A stretch of DNA of 64,000 nucleotides from Lichtheimia corymbifera B2541 (lineage: Eukaryota > Mucoromycota > Mucoromycetes > Mucorales > Lichtheimiaceae), in the NCBI GenBank assembly GCA_000697475.1, contig JNEU01000773.1:100800-164799 (forward strand). The letters run 5' to 3'. Position 1 is the first letter of the stretch. Each line of letters starts with the position of its first letter. This document shows positions 1 to 10,866 of the stretch, in pieces. The notes beneath the pieces were generated by a model that did not search any database, had not been told where the DNA came from, and saw only the letters and a program-made list of their open reading frames with translations. The translations under genes and the position numbers were made by a program.

Positions 1-598
1 TTCATTGTACTATAAGAAATTGTATTGGTTCTGAGCGGATGGTGGTGCGTCATTATGCATGATCAGACAATGAAATCCAAACTCAAGATTTTCAAGTGGG
101 AGAGAACACTGGTTTCTTTATTCTCACTTTACACCATTCCAGCCTAGGAGTGAGAAAAAGGAAGCGTACTGGAGAAGAATAATTGATGGAGATGGGCGCT
201 ACACTACTGATTAAGCTATTATGGTCCCAGCATGATTGATCAATACAGGTTCCTGGGCTTTGCGATACCAACACCGACGGTTTGAAGCTTCTATTTGTGA
301 ATCGAATCATTGAGTAGTAGTTGCCATTTATATTTCCTTACTACGTGATTCAAAAATAAACAAGGTTGTCATGATGTTGCCTTTGTTCACTTACACAGCA
401 TGGGCAAGAATCCATGGCATACCGGACCCTGCAAGGTTTTCTGCTTGACCGCCTGGTTTGAACGAAGCGCTCGGGCCTAAATGATCAGGGTCGGTTGTGT
501 CGGAATTAACGTGTCCTTCCAAATCCATGACAAGTGGCAACTCCAACAGGAACGCGACTTTTTTTTCTTTGCTCTACTCCTCCTCTTTCTTCACCACA
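1..598. other. No gene seen; upstream region of YIF1
   Basis: I see no family-like reading frame on either strand. A 72-codon minus-strand frame (92-310) has no recognisable content. The stretch just before 599 is pyrimidine-rich and probably carries the YIF1 leader. Confidence 0.5.
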
Positions 599-1126
599 AT
601 GCAAAACCAACAACAACCATGGGGTGGATCGCCTTATAATTATAATCCTCAGGGAGCGATGCCACTAGACAATAAGCAGAACACACCACCTCTCCAGCAT
701 CCCATTCCTCAGCATCCCATCACCAACTTTAACCCATCAGTTCATCAACAACCTGCCGCCGCGTCTCCAGGATTCGCTCAACCACAACCACAACAGCAAG
801 CTTATGGTTATGCACCACCAACACCGGGTCAAGGAGGTCAATACAACAACAACATGTACAACAACTTTGGGTTCAATGACCCAACGACACAGCTGGGTAT
901 GCAGTTTGCTGGAAACGCTGTTGCTCAAGGCACTGCTTATATGGAGCGTAACGTATGAGAAAATCAATATGATTCCTAAGGTCGACTTTATTCACCTTTT
1001 CCAAACTTAGTTCAATAGATGGGTGGATATGCCTGCACTGCGACATTATTTCAATGTGAACAACATGTATGTCATCAGCAAGCTCAAGCTCATTCTTTTT
1101 CCTTGGCGACATACAGTAAGGATTGG

Positions 1127-1160
<34 letters not shown>

Positions 1161-1938
1161 CTATGGAGGAAATGGTATTAAGGTTAATTAAAATAATAGC
1201 CATGGAGCCGTGCTGTGACACGAACAGAGACTGGACAAATGGATGGCTTCAAACCTCCAAGAGAAGATATCAATTCACCTGATTTATATATTCCAGGCAA
1301 GTATAAGGATGGGTTCAATAGGCATGGTGTGTCTGACATTGCATCAAACATATAGTGATGGCTCTTGTCACATATATCCTCTTTTGTGGTCTTGCTGCAG
1401 GTCAACAGGGATCGTAAGTGTATATACATACAAGGGGAGAGAGAGAGAGTGGCATATTCAAAATGGCGCATTGTTAGGTTTCATCCCGAGAAGTTGTATG
1501 TGGCAGGATGCACATCTGTGGCCGTTATCTTTGCAGAACTCTGCTTCACACGACTGGGTTGCTACTTTCTCAATATTCCTTTTGAAGCATCCATGTTGGA
1601 TTTGATTGCATACTCTGGTTACAAGTATGTATGCATCATTGTGACGGATTTGGCCAAACTATTGGGAGCTGGCAAATGGCTATTCTGGGTTGTGTTCTTG
1701 TACACCGCCTCCAGTGTTGGCTTTTTCTTGGTAAGGACTCTTTTTTTTTTTTTGGTACAAAAGATGGTCAAGTAATACTGATGGGGAATGGGAACAGCTG
1801 CGATCGATGCGATATGTGATTCTACCCGATGCTGCTGCAGGTCCTTCTACAATGAACCCTCAAAGGAAGAGGCGGATGTGGTTCTTGCTCACAATTGCTG
1901 GCTTGCAAATGGTGTTTATGTTCGCATTGATTAATTAA
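599..1938 (+). CDS. YIF1: YIF1-family ER-Golgi membrane protein
   Basis: Predicted 325-residue Yif1 homologue, a multi-spanning protein of ER-Golgi vesicles that in the family partners Yip1 and helps COPII transport. Exons: 599-952, 1011-1115, 1230-1296, 1356-1413, 1478-1730, 1798-1938. The N-terminus is a Gln/Pro/Asn-rich cytosolic tail, followed by the family signature FGFNDPTTQLGMQFAGNA and then PALRHYFNVNNMYVISKLKL. Several hydrophobic segments follow, and the C-terminus ends in a helix (LLTIAGLQMVFMFALIN). The start was chosen at MQNQQQ, where the low-complexity tail begins; an in-frame ATG about 100 nt upstream would add an unlikely leader. Intron 3 (1297-1355) begins with GC instead of GT. 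Introns 2 and 4 contain GA microsatellites. Family identity is clear; splice sites are inferred from frame continuity. Confidence 0.9.
1131..1158. repeat. GA microsatellite in YIF1 intron 2
   Basis: Fourteen GA dinucleotides lie inside the intron at 1116-1229. A shorter run (about 1436-1450) lies in intron 4. Both are intronic and likely length-variable. Confidence 0.85.
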
Positions 1939-2094
1939 TACATATACCAGAGAATAAAAAAAAAGCATTCACACAAGCAATTACGATAGCCTATTATTCA
2001 CTTTTCGTCACATAAAGGAAACAACCATACACATATATTACATAAGGGGGTGTGTTGGATTATGCTAAAGATGATATATCTCTGTACACTATAG

Positions 2095-4275
2095 CTATTG
2101 CCGAGGAGCATTTGCATCCAGCCAATGTCTTGCTCGTTCCAGGTCCTCATCCTCCGTCTCGAGTGCTTTTGCACACCATGCAATATCGTATTTATGTTCT
2201 GTTCCATCCTCCAACATTTCAGCCAAGAATCGTTTCCTTGTCGTACTTTCATCAACACACAGGTATAGCTCAGGATTTGGATTTGGTAGCATCATTTGTC
2301 GCTGGAGACCTTGGATCATGGGGATCAATGTCGTTGCTGCCGTATTTGCTTCTTGAGGCTTTTGTGTAGATGTGGCGCAATACTATAGAATGGTACACAA
2401 TGTCAGTCTTTAGATAGCTTGCCTAATCCCTCTCTCCCCACTTGCCTTGTTTCGACAATAAGAATGACCACATCCAACCTACATAACACAATCATCCATG
2501 TTTAAATACACACATACATACAAGGATCATACGATATGTATACGTACCGTTAACTGTGAATGTAATTTCCTTGCTACTCGTTGAATCAACTTGGCATTTT
2601 TTGGATCATCATCTGTCACCCAGAATGGCCCAAAGCAATACTGGCAGAGTTTGAGTTTATTGTTGGCGCGTGGTCGGATACAGTTATGGTTGCAGCAGAG
2701 GGGCGGTAGTTGCTGATTTTGTCGCTGAACTTCATGAACTTTGGCATGGACTTGGATATCCTTGATTGGTATTTGACGTTTGCATTTCTGGCATGTGATG
2801 GTGCGGCTACCACAATAGCTTTCATGCGAATGTAAATTGAGGAGACGATCACGTGCATCCAATGATTGAACACCTTGAGGCACAAGATTCTAAATCCACG
2901 AGTTATTATCCATCTTTGAAACCGCTGATCCCATTACAAAAGAAAGTTGCTTACATGGCAGTAACGGCAAGTGATTAATTTTTCCGCACATTCAGTGTGC
3001 CGATGTTGTGCAAGACGCTTGTAGGATTGAGTGGTAAAGTTGTTGCAGATGCATGTCTTCGTTGAATGAAAATACGTGTCGTGTTTGGTGATATCGTCAC
3101 GTGTACCAACGTAATCACACTTGTCGCAATGCCGATGATTTTCCAATTCAGTGCTGCCACGTTTGAATACTCGACCACAACCATCAGGACAGAGGACATT
3201 ATTGCGTAAACAAAAGTTCTCATGAAGCAAACGTGATCGCTCTGGTATCCAAGCCTTGCAATTGTCGCATTGTATGTAGCCTTCCTCATGTGCATGTGGT
3301 TCATCTTGTTCCTCAGCGGTATCCATGTTATCTGATATTGATGGGATTGCTTTCCAGTTGACAACTGCGGATGTGTGACCATGGATACCAACAAAGATAC
3401 TTTTTGCATTGACGTTTTGCAGCGTAAGACTCCGGTATGTATTCGATGACAGATCACTCCATTCATGATTATCCAATGTCGGTCGCCGTTCAGTAGTATC
3501 CACCAAGAGGTCTATTCATGCATGCAATTAGAACCATCCCTTCCCTAATAAATCTTTCCTTACCAGCATCTCCTGATTCAACTGTCATTTGTATATCAAC
3601 ATTCTTTTGATTTCCTCCCAATTGCAATTCCCAATATCGATACTGATCCTCTTCAATAGTAAGACTTGGTACAATCTCATTGAGAGCAATCGTCGTCTTT
3701 TGCTGCTGTTGTGCCATCACATTCGGCTGTTCCTGATCAAAGGGTTCAAGATCCACCTCCAAGTCGGTGTCGGTAATGCATACAGCTGACTCGGGTTTGA
3801 GATCGGTCACCAGGAATGGATAGCTTTGTGACCCATATCGACACGTGAGGATTTGGCCTGTAGCCATGGTATTATAATGGGAACGAAGGTGTGACTCGAG
3901 AGCTGCTCGGTAATCGGTGATATCTGTGGCATTACGTGATAACGGTCGTAATTTGGCCCATGTTCCTTTGGGTAGCGACTTGAACTTGATCACCACGCGA
4001 GCCATAGGTTCTATCTGGAGACTCTCCATCATCCATGAAGGCAGCTGCACTGTGTCCCCTGTTCCCGAGAATTCTTTGACCCCACCATAGACGATCGATC
4101 GTGTGTGAGGATGACGCAGCTCAAATGTCAACGGCGACGGCAAGTTCTCACTGTTGTTGTTGGCAGCTGTCAGGATCTCTTCCAATGCCGATGAAGGAAG
4201 CACAATCTTGTCGCCCGTATTCAAGGTCGTAGGAGCTGGTTCAGCGAAATAGGCTTTGGACCACTTGATATCCAT
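2095..4275 (-). CDS. UFD1-domain protein with C-terminal zinc fingers
   Basis: Predicted 643 residues, exons (minus): 4275-3564, 3511-2955, 2889-2548, 2478-2446, 2382-2095. Residues ~1-240 match the Ufd1 fold: opening MDIKWSKAYFAEP, then GDKIVLPSSALEEIL, ELRHPHTRSIVYGGVKEF and the WMMESLQIEPMARV strand. Ufd1 proteins bind Cdc48/p97 and ubiquitin in ERAD. Here the N-domain is followed by Cys/His clusters resembling TRAF-type or C2H2 fingers (CDNCKAWIPERSRLLHENFC, CPDGCGRVF, CHVCH-like repeats) and a late Cys-rich segment split by a 33-nt exon. The intron after that exon starts with GC (2445). This is a longer form than canonical Ufd1 (about 300-360 residues), so I do not assign the symbol UFD1. 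An in-frame ATG at 4341 could extend the N-terminus by 22 residues. Confidence 0.8.
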
Positions 4276-5668
4276 GCAAGAGAAAATGAAAAGAGAAAGA
4301 GAGATATGCAAAATGTCGGATTCTAAGTGCGACTCATTCACTGTTTGTCACTGCTTGTTGTATTAATCATCCTCCTTTCTTTTTCTTTCCCTCTATCTCT
4401 ACCAACCAACTATGAGCAAAAAGTGGCCTCCGGTAACTATGTCTAGAACAATCGATCACCGTATTACTCATCTCGATTACCGTCATGTAGACCTTGATTG
4501 ACCCAGCTTCTCGACGCTATGTTTACCCCAATGGCTGGAATAAAGGTGGTCATAAAACAGTGATGCAACTCGTAAGTGCCAATCGCCCATTCACGCAAAA
4601 CAGATTCTATAGCATTCATTCCCACGTGACATAGATCCCACAGCCTGAAGATCTTCCAGTACAGAAATACACGCATAACGGCAAATACCTCTTGAAGGCC
4701 TTTCTTGCACTCGTTTTCATCAACACTATCTTATCATTCTTCAAGTAACGAAGCGACCATCATCATTACCTTAGTCAACCATCATCCACCGATTTCTTCA
4801 TACCAGTCATAAACGATCATTTATATATCATCATTTCTATGAGCAACTATTCGGATGTCAACACGTGATGATCGAATGGCATTATATTGTGCGGCTTGGA
4901 TGAGAGTTTGGGGGATCACAGGCCGATTACGTAAATGTTGGATGCTTCGCCTCATGAGCAATTGTAGTCGATCTGCGTCATGTGCTGGAAACAACAATTG
5001 TGTGAATATGGTGATAGTGAAGGGGATCCATGGTTACAAGCTTTATTATCGAATGACTGGGATTATGGGGTTATCGCGTGTTGCCATGTCAACGATCTTT
5101 CGGTATGACATTCGCCGAGGACACAGATAAGCTAAGCGGAAAAAGGGTGATACTTCATGTGTCTACCTATGATCGACTCGTTATAGTTGGGAATATAGCA
5201 GGAGCAGCAGTAGTAGTAGTAGTGCGTGAGAAGGAGAGGATCAAGCGGCACACGGCCATACCATAGGGGAAATTTGCAAGGAAATTAGGGAATAAATCGC
5301 CGCATCCGGATACAAGTGTGAGAGTCTTTGTATCAAATACACGATTCGATCACAACCCAAGAAGCAAGCAAACCGCCATGGTCAATGTGGGGTAAATGTG
5401 GGGAATCGATATAAGAATATGTTAGAAAGGAGGGTGATCAGTTATAGTGACATAACAGCACGCACTTACACAAAGAACATCATCCACCCGAATTGGTCAT
5501 TCTCACATCAAGGCACACATACACACGCACAAGGAACATGATGCACACACCCTACAGTACACACGATGGACATAAAAGCAGCACATTTATCCAAAGCGAG
5601 GTACTTTTTTTCTCACATTTCCCTTTTTCCCCTTTCTTTTTTTTCTGCATACAGCTCACCTGACAATA
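4276..5668. other. Intergenic, no gene seen
   Basis: About 1.4 kb with only short unconvincing frames on both strands. It ends in a pyrimidine-rich tract (5605-5645) that probably leads into the transporter at 5669. Confidence 0.5.
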
Positions 5669-7405
5669 ATGACAGAAAAGAAGGATCCCATCATGGATTT
5701 TAGATCCCTTGACAAAAAAGAGGCCCAAACCGAGGTAGTGGGTGATAGCAGTCGTATGGATCCTGAAGTCGCCAAATATGCATCAGGGGATATAATCGAG
5801 ATTGACGATGAAACCAATCAACGGCTCAAAAAGAAGATATTTTATCGCATCCTACCCATCATGACCGTGTCCTATTTTCTCCAATCGCTTGACAAGGGAA
5901 CCATATCATTTTCGTCCATCATGAATCTCCCAGAAGATATTGGTCTTGTAGACCAAGAGGTAAGAAAAGCGACCACTACGCTTCAATAGTCTATTAACAA
6001 GGTGATATCGTATATAGTATGCATGGTTAACAACATGTATTTACATTGCGGTGCTTGTATTCGAATATCCCCTCAACTGGACAATCCAACGTGTACCGAT
6101 AGCCAAGTTTCTAGCCTTCAATATTTGTGCCTGGAGTGCAGTGCTAGCATGTCACGCAGCGTGTAACAATTTCGTGAGTCTACTGGTGTGTCGTACATTA
6201 TTGGGTATCTTTGAAGCAAGCTGCCAGCCGATTCTCGTGGTGCTGTCAGGCATGTGGTTTCGACGTGATGAGCAAAACCTGATCGTCACTATCTGGTACA
6301 TGATGAATGGCTTTCAGCAAATTGTGGGCGGTTTACTCGCCTATGCATTTACCCATATCACCAGTGGTCCTCTAAAAAGTTGGCAAGCGCTCTTTTTGAC
6401 CTATGGCTGCTTTTCATTCATCTGGGGATTGGTGGTCCTTGTCTTCCTTCCCGATAGCCCAATGCGAGCGAAATGCTATTCAGAACAAGACAAAAAGCTT
6501 ATGGTCGAACGTGTACGATCCAACCGAACAGGTCTACAAAACAAGACGTTTCGCAAGGATCAGTTTTATGAAGCCCTTTTCAAGGATCCTCAGATTTGGG
6601 CCTATGGTCTTACAGCCTTCTTTACAACATTGCCAACCTCTGGATTGGGAGCCTTTGCTAATATCATCATCACTGGTTTGGGTTTTAGCGTTCTTGATAC
6701 GCAGTTGCTTGCCATGGTCCTGGGTGCATACATTATGTTTTGCCTCTTGTCTTCAAGCTATATTACCAAACGATGGGGCAATACTGTGCTGGTCATGATT
6801 GCCTATGTTGCACCGTAAGTTGCTATTGTTGTTATGATGATGATGGAATAAGGACGACGCATTCATCTCTTTATGATCATAGTGCTATCGTTGGTACGGT
6901 GGTGCTTATGACGGTGGAGAACACTACACTAGCAACAAAGGCAGGGTTGTTGTTCAGCTATTATATTTGCTTGAGTTTCTGGGCTACCTCAACGCTCGCC
7001 ATCTCGCTCCTCAGCCGAAATGTTGGTGGACAAACAAAAAAGAGTGTGGCTGTTGCTATCAATTTCATCTTTTGGGCAGCAGGAAATGCAGTTGGTAAGT
7101 AGAAAAGAAAAAGGGGGTTTGCCCTACTACACGTTTCTCATTATACTTTTGTCAACCAAACAACAGGACCCCAAGTGTTTCGATCTCAGGATGCACCACG
7201 ATACCTTCCTGGTTTTGCTGTGCATTTGGCATGCTACGCAATCTTGATTGTCATGCTCGCTTTATTGCGATGGCACTTTATCCGTCAAAATCGAAAGAAG
7301 GAAAGGTTCCTCGCTGAGCGCTCTGATGCGGTCGATGATAAAGGCGAGCATGGCTTTGATGATTTGACCGACATGCAAAATCCAAACTTCTTTTACATTT
7401 ATTGA
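5669..7405 (+). CDS. MFS transporter, allantoate permease (Dal5) family
   Basis: Predicted 512-residue plasma-membrane symporter of the anion:cation symporter family, whose characterised members carry allantoate, nicotinate, pantothenate and other small carboxylates; the substrate here is unknown. Exons: 5669-5959, 6018-6814, 6883-7094, 7167-7405. After a ~60-residue acidic cytosolic tail comes the first helix region FYRILPIMTVSYFLQSLDKG, then the family-typical YAWLTTCIYIAVLVFEYPLN and WYMMNGFQQIVGGLLAYA. A central loop LPDSPMRAKCYSEQDK precedes the second six-helix half. The C-terminal tail ends in NPNFFYIY. Length and topology (about 12 helices) fit the family. Confidence 0.85.
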
Positions 7406-7630
7406 TATCATTCCTTTTCCATGTACACCGCTTGTAGTATAGTTTACATAAATCAAAATTGTATAATGATGATAATGCCATAACCCAATCATTCATTGTT
7501 GTATGCAACGTGGTCATTGTTAATCTGTAAGAGGGGCCTCATTAATAAGGTACTGTGACACACGATGTAAACAATGATGCGACCAGGCACGTGAGAGAAC
7601 ATATATTATTGCTATGTACAAAAACACGCT

Positions 7631-9937
7631 TTATGCGTTGACTTTATTGAATTCATTGACATATTTTGGAAATACGCCAGCGAAAATGTTCCAAAAGACC
7701 TCATTGCGCACAGGTTCGAACATGCCCAAGGTCAAGTGTAATGGGGGTGACTTTTCTTGTTCAGCGCTGCTGGCGGTAGGATCAATAGAGGACATGTCGA
7801 CCACGATGGAATTGTTATAGTCCAGTGGAGCTGGGAACACAGATTTAGGGCACCATTTCAATCGTAATCTTGATATCAACGATCCATTTGATTTCGTGGA
7901 GAATGAGGATACAATAGAGGGTGCTCTCTTCAGCTCGTCACTAGTAGCCTTTTCAACCATGGCACAATTCACATGCTGCTGCTGCTGCTGTTTGGATGAC
8001 CAAGGGATCTTCCAGGTGGTCGATACGTTTTGAGGGTTGGGTGTGTTTCGTATGCGGGGTAATAATATGTCATCGAGATCTTTACGTGCACGATGCGATA
8101 CATTGACCTGCAATGGTGCATCTTCAATAATGTAGGTGCGGTATAAGTCAATAAACTCCTGAGCAAGATCATCGTCTTGAATGACCATGTCGTAGATGCC
8201 ATCATCCTCAGCAATGGTGGATATCAGTGTGCTGCCACCGTGCTTAATACTAGCCTTGTTTTTAGCACTGCCTCCAGATAATCGATTCACTGTATGAATA
8301 CAGGGTGGTGGCACGATGGTTATCATTGGATTGTTGGGTCCTCCTGCTGGTACTGATAACGCTTCATTGTTGCTGCTGTCACGATAATGAGCACGCTGTG
8401 GTGGAACAACGAGCGTCGCATTTGATGACATGCGTGTAAACGAAGGCCGATGTAAAGGTGGCACCGATGTATCCGCCACATTGGAGAATGATAATGAACG
8501 ATGACGCTTGCAAACCACGGATTTATGCAACCTGTCAACAAGCTTGAGGTAATGCTTGTAAAATACAACATTCTCAGAATCGAAATCTTGTATAGCAATC
8601 CGCATCAATTCTTCATTTGTATCGGGTGATTCAAGCAGATATTCAAGTGTTTCTGGTGTTTGCCGTAAACGTGTGATGCGATGACGACGACGTATGGAAC
8701 GGCGGGTATTGTTACGTTCGTCGGCGTTGTTGTTGGTGCTGGTGGTGGTATCCTGAAGATTAGATGATGATGATGCTACTGAGGGTGGTTGAGAGCTGCC
8801 ATCCAATGAATGCGACTTCCCATGGTGAATATGGTGCCATCGAGATGAGAGTCGCAAAAGAGGAATGATGATCGACATGATGTGGCTCGCGAGGATAAAG
8901 AAAATAAGCCAGTTGCGTGGGGCAAAGTATGTTTTAAAGTACTCTCCCCAAGGTGTCACCAATGGTTCACCAAAGACTTCGTACCAAACAATAGTGAGAA
9001 CAAAGCATGGGATGCCGACAGCAATGTCCACCATGATTTCATTGCGGATGCCATAGCTATCTTTATACTTTCGTAAACAGAAAGCAGTGATGGGTGCCAC
9101 CAACACCAAAAAGAACGCCGTAAACGAGATAACCACATAGATTCCCCAAGCACCTTCACATTCCATCACGTCGGTTCGGAATCCACGTGCTTCGATAACT
9201 GCACAGACAATGACGATCACCATCAAGAATAAAAGATACACCGATAGCGGACGTGATACATTGAGGAGGTGACCATCCTTGTTCTTCATAAACCACTTGT
9301 AATCCTTGTCATCTTGTAATGAGGGCGAATCAGAATGGTTGCTACTGATACTGGCACCACTACCAATCAATACATCTCCTCCGAAACGAGCCTTGAGATC
9401 GTTGAGTCGGATCAAAAACCATAGTCGATATGCACGCCAAAAGAATGCAAAGAACCAGGTGTAGAAACCGATACATACACCCCACAAGTACACCTCGCAT
9501 GAGGCGTCGCTGTAAAAGGCTTGTGACATGAACACGGTTGTGCAGAACACCAAGTTGCCGAGTGCACCCAATGTTGTTCCAAAGATGCTTCTTTTGCGTA
9601 AAGAATTGCGTTTCCACCGACGGAGTAGTTTCATACGTTGTAGTCGTCTTCGTTTTCGATTGGATGATGTGGTGGATGGTGCTGTTGTAGCCGAGAGCAC
9701 TGCATATTGGTAATAAGGTTGTTCGATGCCGGATGTTGCAAAGACGACAAACATGACAGTAGAGAAAATGACAAAGACGGCGTATACAATTCCAATTGAA
9801 AAGTAGACTCGAGCAGCGTGTATCATTCGATTATCCAGCATACAGTGCTGAAAGGCAGCTGTCAAGTTGCGACCAAAGTGTTGTCTTAATTCATCCTCGT
9901 TGTTACAATTCCAAGAAGGTGAAAATGCATCAGTCAT
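7631..9937 (-). CDS. Seven-transmembrane protein with RGS domain
   Basis: Intronless, 768 residues. Seven hydrophobic segments are visible in the first ~410 residues (e.g. SIGIVYAVFVIFSTVMFVV, GICIGFYTWFFAFF-like, WLIFFILASHIMSIIIPLL). A Ser/Asn-rich linker follows, then a split RGS-like helical domain: TPETLEYLLESPDTNEELM..., FYKHYLKLVDRL and, after an insert, LAQEFIDLYRTYIIEDAPLQVN. RGS domains accelerate GTP hydrolysis on G-alpha subunits. Fusion to a seven-helix bundle recalls plant RGS1 and fungal GprK-type receptors. Start chosen at MTDAFSP; an upstream in-frame extension lies in what looks like the leader. The gene is divergent from the gene at 10201, with about 260 bp between the chosen starts. 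Confidence 0.8.
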   Translation of the reverse strand: MTDAFSPSWNCNNEDELRQHFGRNLTAAFQHCMLDNRMIHAARVYFSIGIVYAVFVIFSTVMFVVFATSGIEQPYYQYAVLSATTAPSTTSSNRKRRRLQRMKLLRRWKRNSLRKRSIFGTTLGALGNLVFCTTVFMSQAFYSDASCEVYLWGVCIGFYTWFFAFFWRAYRLWFLIRLNDLKARFGGDVLIGSGASISSNHSDSPSLQDDKDYKWFMKNKDGHLLNVSRPLSVYLLFLMVIVIVCAVIEARGFRTDVMECEGAWGIYVVISFTAFFLVLVAPITAFCLRKYKDSYGIRNEIMVDIAVGIPCFVLTIVWYEVFGEPLVTPWGEYFKTYFAPRNWLIFFILASHIMSIIIPLLRLSSRWHHIHHGKSHSLDGSSQPPSVASSSSNLQDTTTSTNNNADERNNTRRSIRRRHRITRLRQTPETLEYLLESPDTNEELMRIAIQDFDSENVVFYKHYLKLVDRLHKSVVCKRHRSLSFSNVADTSVPPLHRPSFTRMSSNATLVVPPQRAHYRDSSNNEALSVPAGGPNNPMITIVPPPCIHTVNRLSGGSAKNKASIKHGGSTLISTIAEDDGIYDMVIQDDDLAQEFIDLYRTYIIEDAPLQVNVSHRARKDLDDILLPRIRNTPNPQNVSTTWKIPWSSKQQQQQHVNCAMVEKATSDELKRAPSIVSSFSTKSNGSLISRLRLKWCPKSVFPAPLDYNNSIVVDMSSIDPTASSAEQEKSPPLHLTLGMFEPVRNEVFWNIFAGVFPKYVNEFNKVNA

Positions 9938-10186
9938 GATATACGCATGGTATTGTTGTGTGTGTATGGGTTCAAGGAATAAAGGGAAAAGAGGGAAACT
10001 TGCATTGTGTCGGCCCTTTATCAAAAGATGACCACTGCATGAAACCAAACCACAGAAAATGCGCAGCTGTTCCCCGTTTAGTTTATCGCCAAGTTTGGTA
10101 TCATTTTCTTTTATTCTTTTCTTTGCTTACATACGCACTACACCTGGCCTCTCATTCTCGTCCACCCCCCGATCCAACCGAAACAC

Positions 10187-10246
10187 ATGGCCCGTGTGCA
10201 ATGCCAGGTGATCCGTCATATGCAATTCACACTCTCTATCAACTGA
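10187..10246 (+). promoter_or_regulatory. Possible upstream ORF overlapping the 10201 start
   Basis: An ATG at 10187, out of frame with the gene at 10201, opens a 19-codon frame ending at 10246, past the proposed start. It would lower initiation at 10201 unless scanning is leaky, or it is irrelevant if translation begins at the in-frame ATG at 10039. Confidence 0.3.
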
Positions 10247-10866
10247 AATGCCGGGTTGCTGCTGGTCAACGTCCCATTCTCACCCATGTCATGCGGGCTA
10301 TCCAATACGAGATCAACCATAACCATGACTACAATGCTGCCGAAGAGCTGTTCCGTGACTTACTCCTCATGCTAAATCTCGAACGCATCGACGAGGTTGC
10401 GCCTACTTTGTTGGAGGACGACGTCGACACTCTATCTTCTGTGAGACGATCTGTCTACTCGGAGTTGGATATTGCATGCTTCCAAAAGTCCATTGGCAAG
10501 TTAATACGGGCAGCACCACAACCAAGGATAGCCTTAAAGTATGTTTGTTACCTCTTTCGACTTGATCCACCAATGCGAAACGAGCGGATCGAGAATACTG
10601 CGTTGATCGATGTGATTCGAGTCTATGCCCGTGCACGCGGTGAATACCTGGTCAAGGCTCTGGATTTTGTGGAAATTGGTGTCGAACGTGGCCTTGCTGT
10701 CCCTCACAATAGACGTATTAAACATCATCTCAATGACGACGCATTCCAAGTCGCTTGCCATCCCATCTTACGTCACAATCGCCTTCGCTTCTCTGATGAT
10801 GGTACCATGATCCTTCCTGTCGTCGAACATGCCCATGATATTTACCGCCGTCGGATCATTCAATAG
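10201..10866 (+). CDS. Conserved-looking hypothetical, helical
   Basis: Single-exon frame. From MPGDPSYAIHTLYQLK it gives 221 residues; the frame is open back to an ATG at 10039 (275 residues), but that region is pyrimidine-rich and reads like a leader. I do not recognise the family. The sequence is rich in regular amphipathic helices (AAEELFRDLLLMLNLERI, FQKSIGKLIRAAPQPRIALK, YARARGEYLVKALDFVEIGV), which suggests an alpha-helical repeat fold of the PPR/TPR sort, though no clear repeat period is seen. No signal peptide or membrane helix is evident in the short form. It may share its promoter with the divergent 7TM-RGS gene. Confidence 0.6.
   Translation: MPGDPSYAIHTLYQLKCRVAAGQRPILTHVMRAIQYEINHNHDYNAAEELFRDLLLMLNLERIDEVAPTLLEDDVDTLSSVRRSVYSELDIACFQKSIGKLIRAAPQPRIALKYVCYLFRLDPPMRNERIENTALIDVIRVYARARGEYLVKALDFVEIGVERGLAVPHNRRIKHHLNDDAFQVACHPILRHNRLRFSDDGTMILPVVEHAHDIYRRRIIQ

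Noticed and set aside
92..310. 72-codon minus-strand frame
   Set aside because: No recognisable family, no splice support; likely chance.
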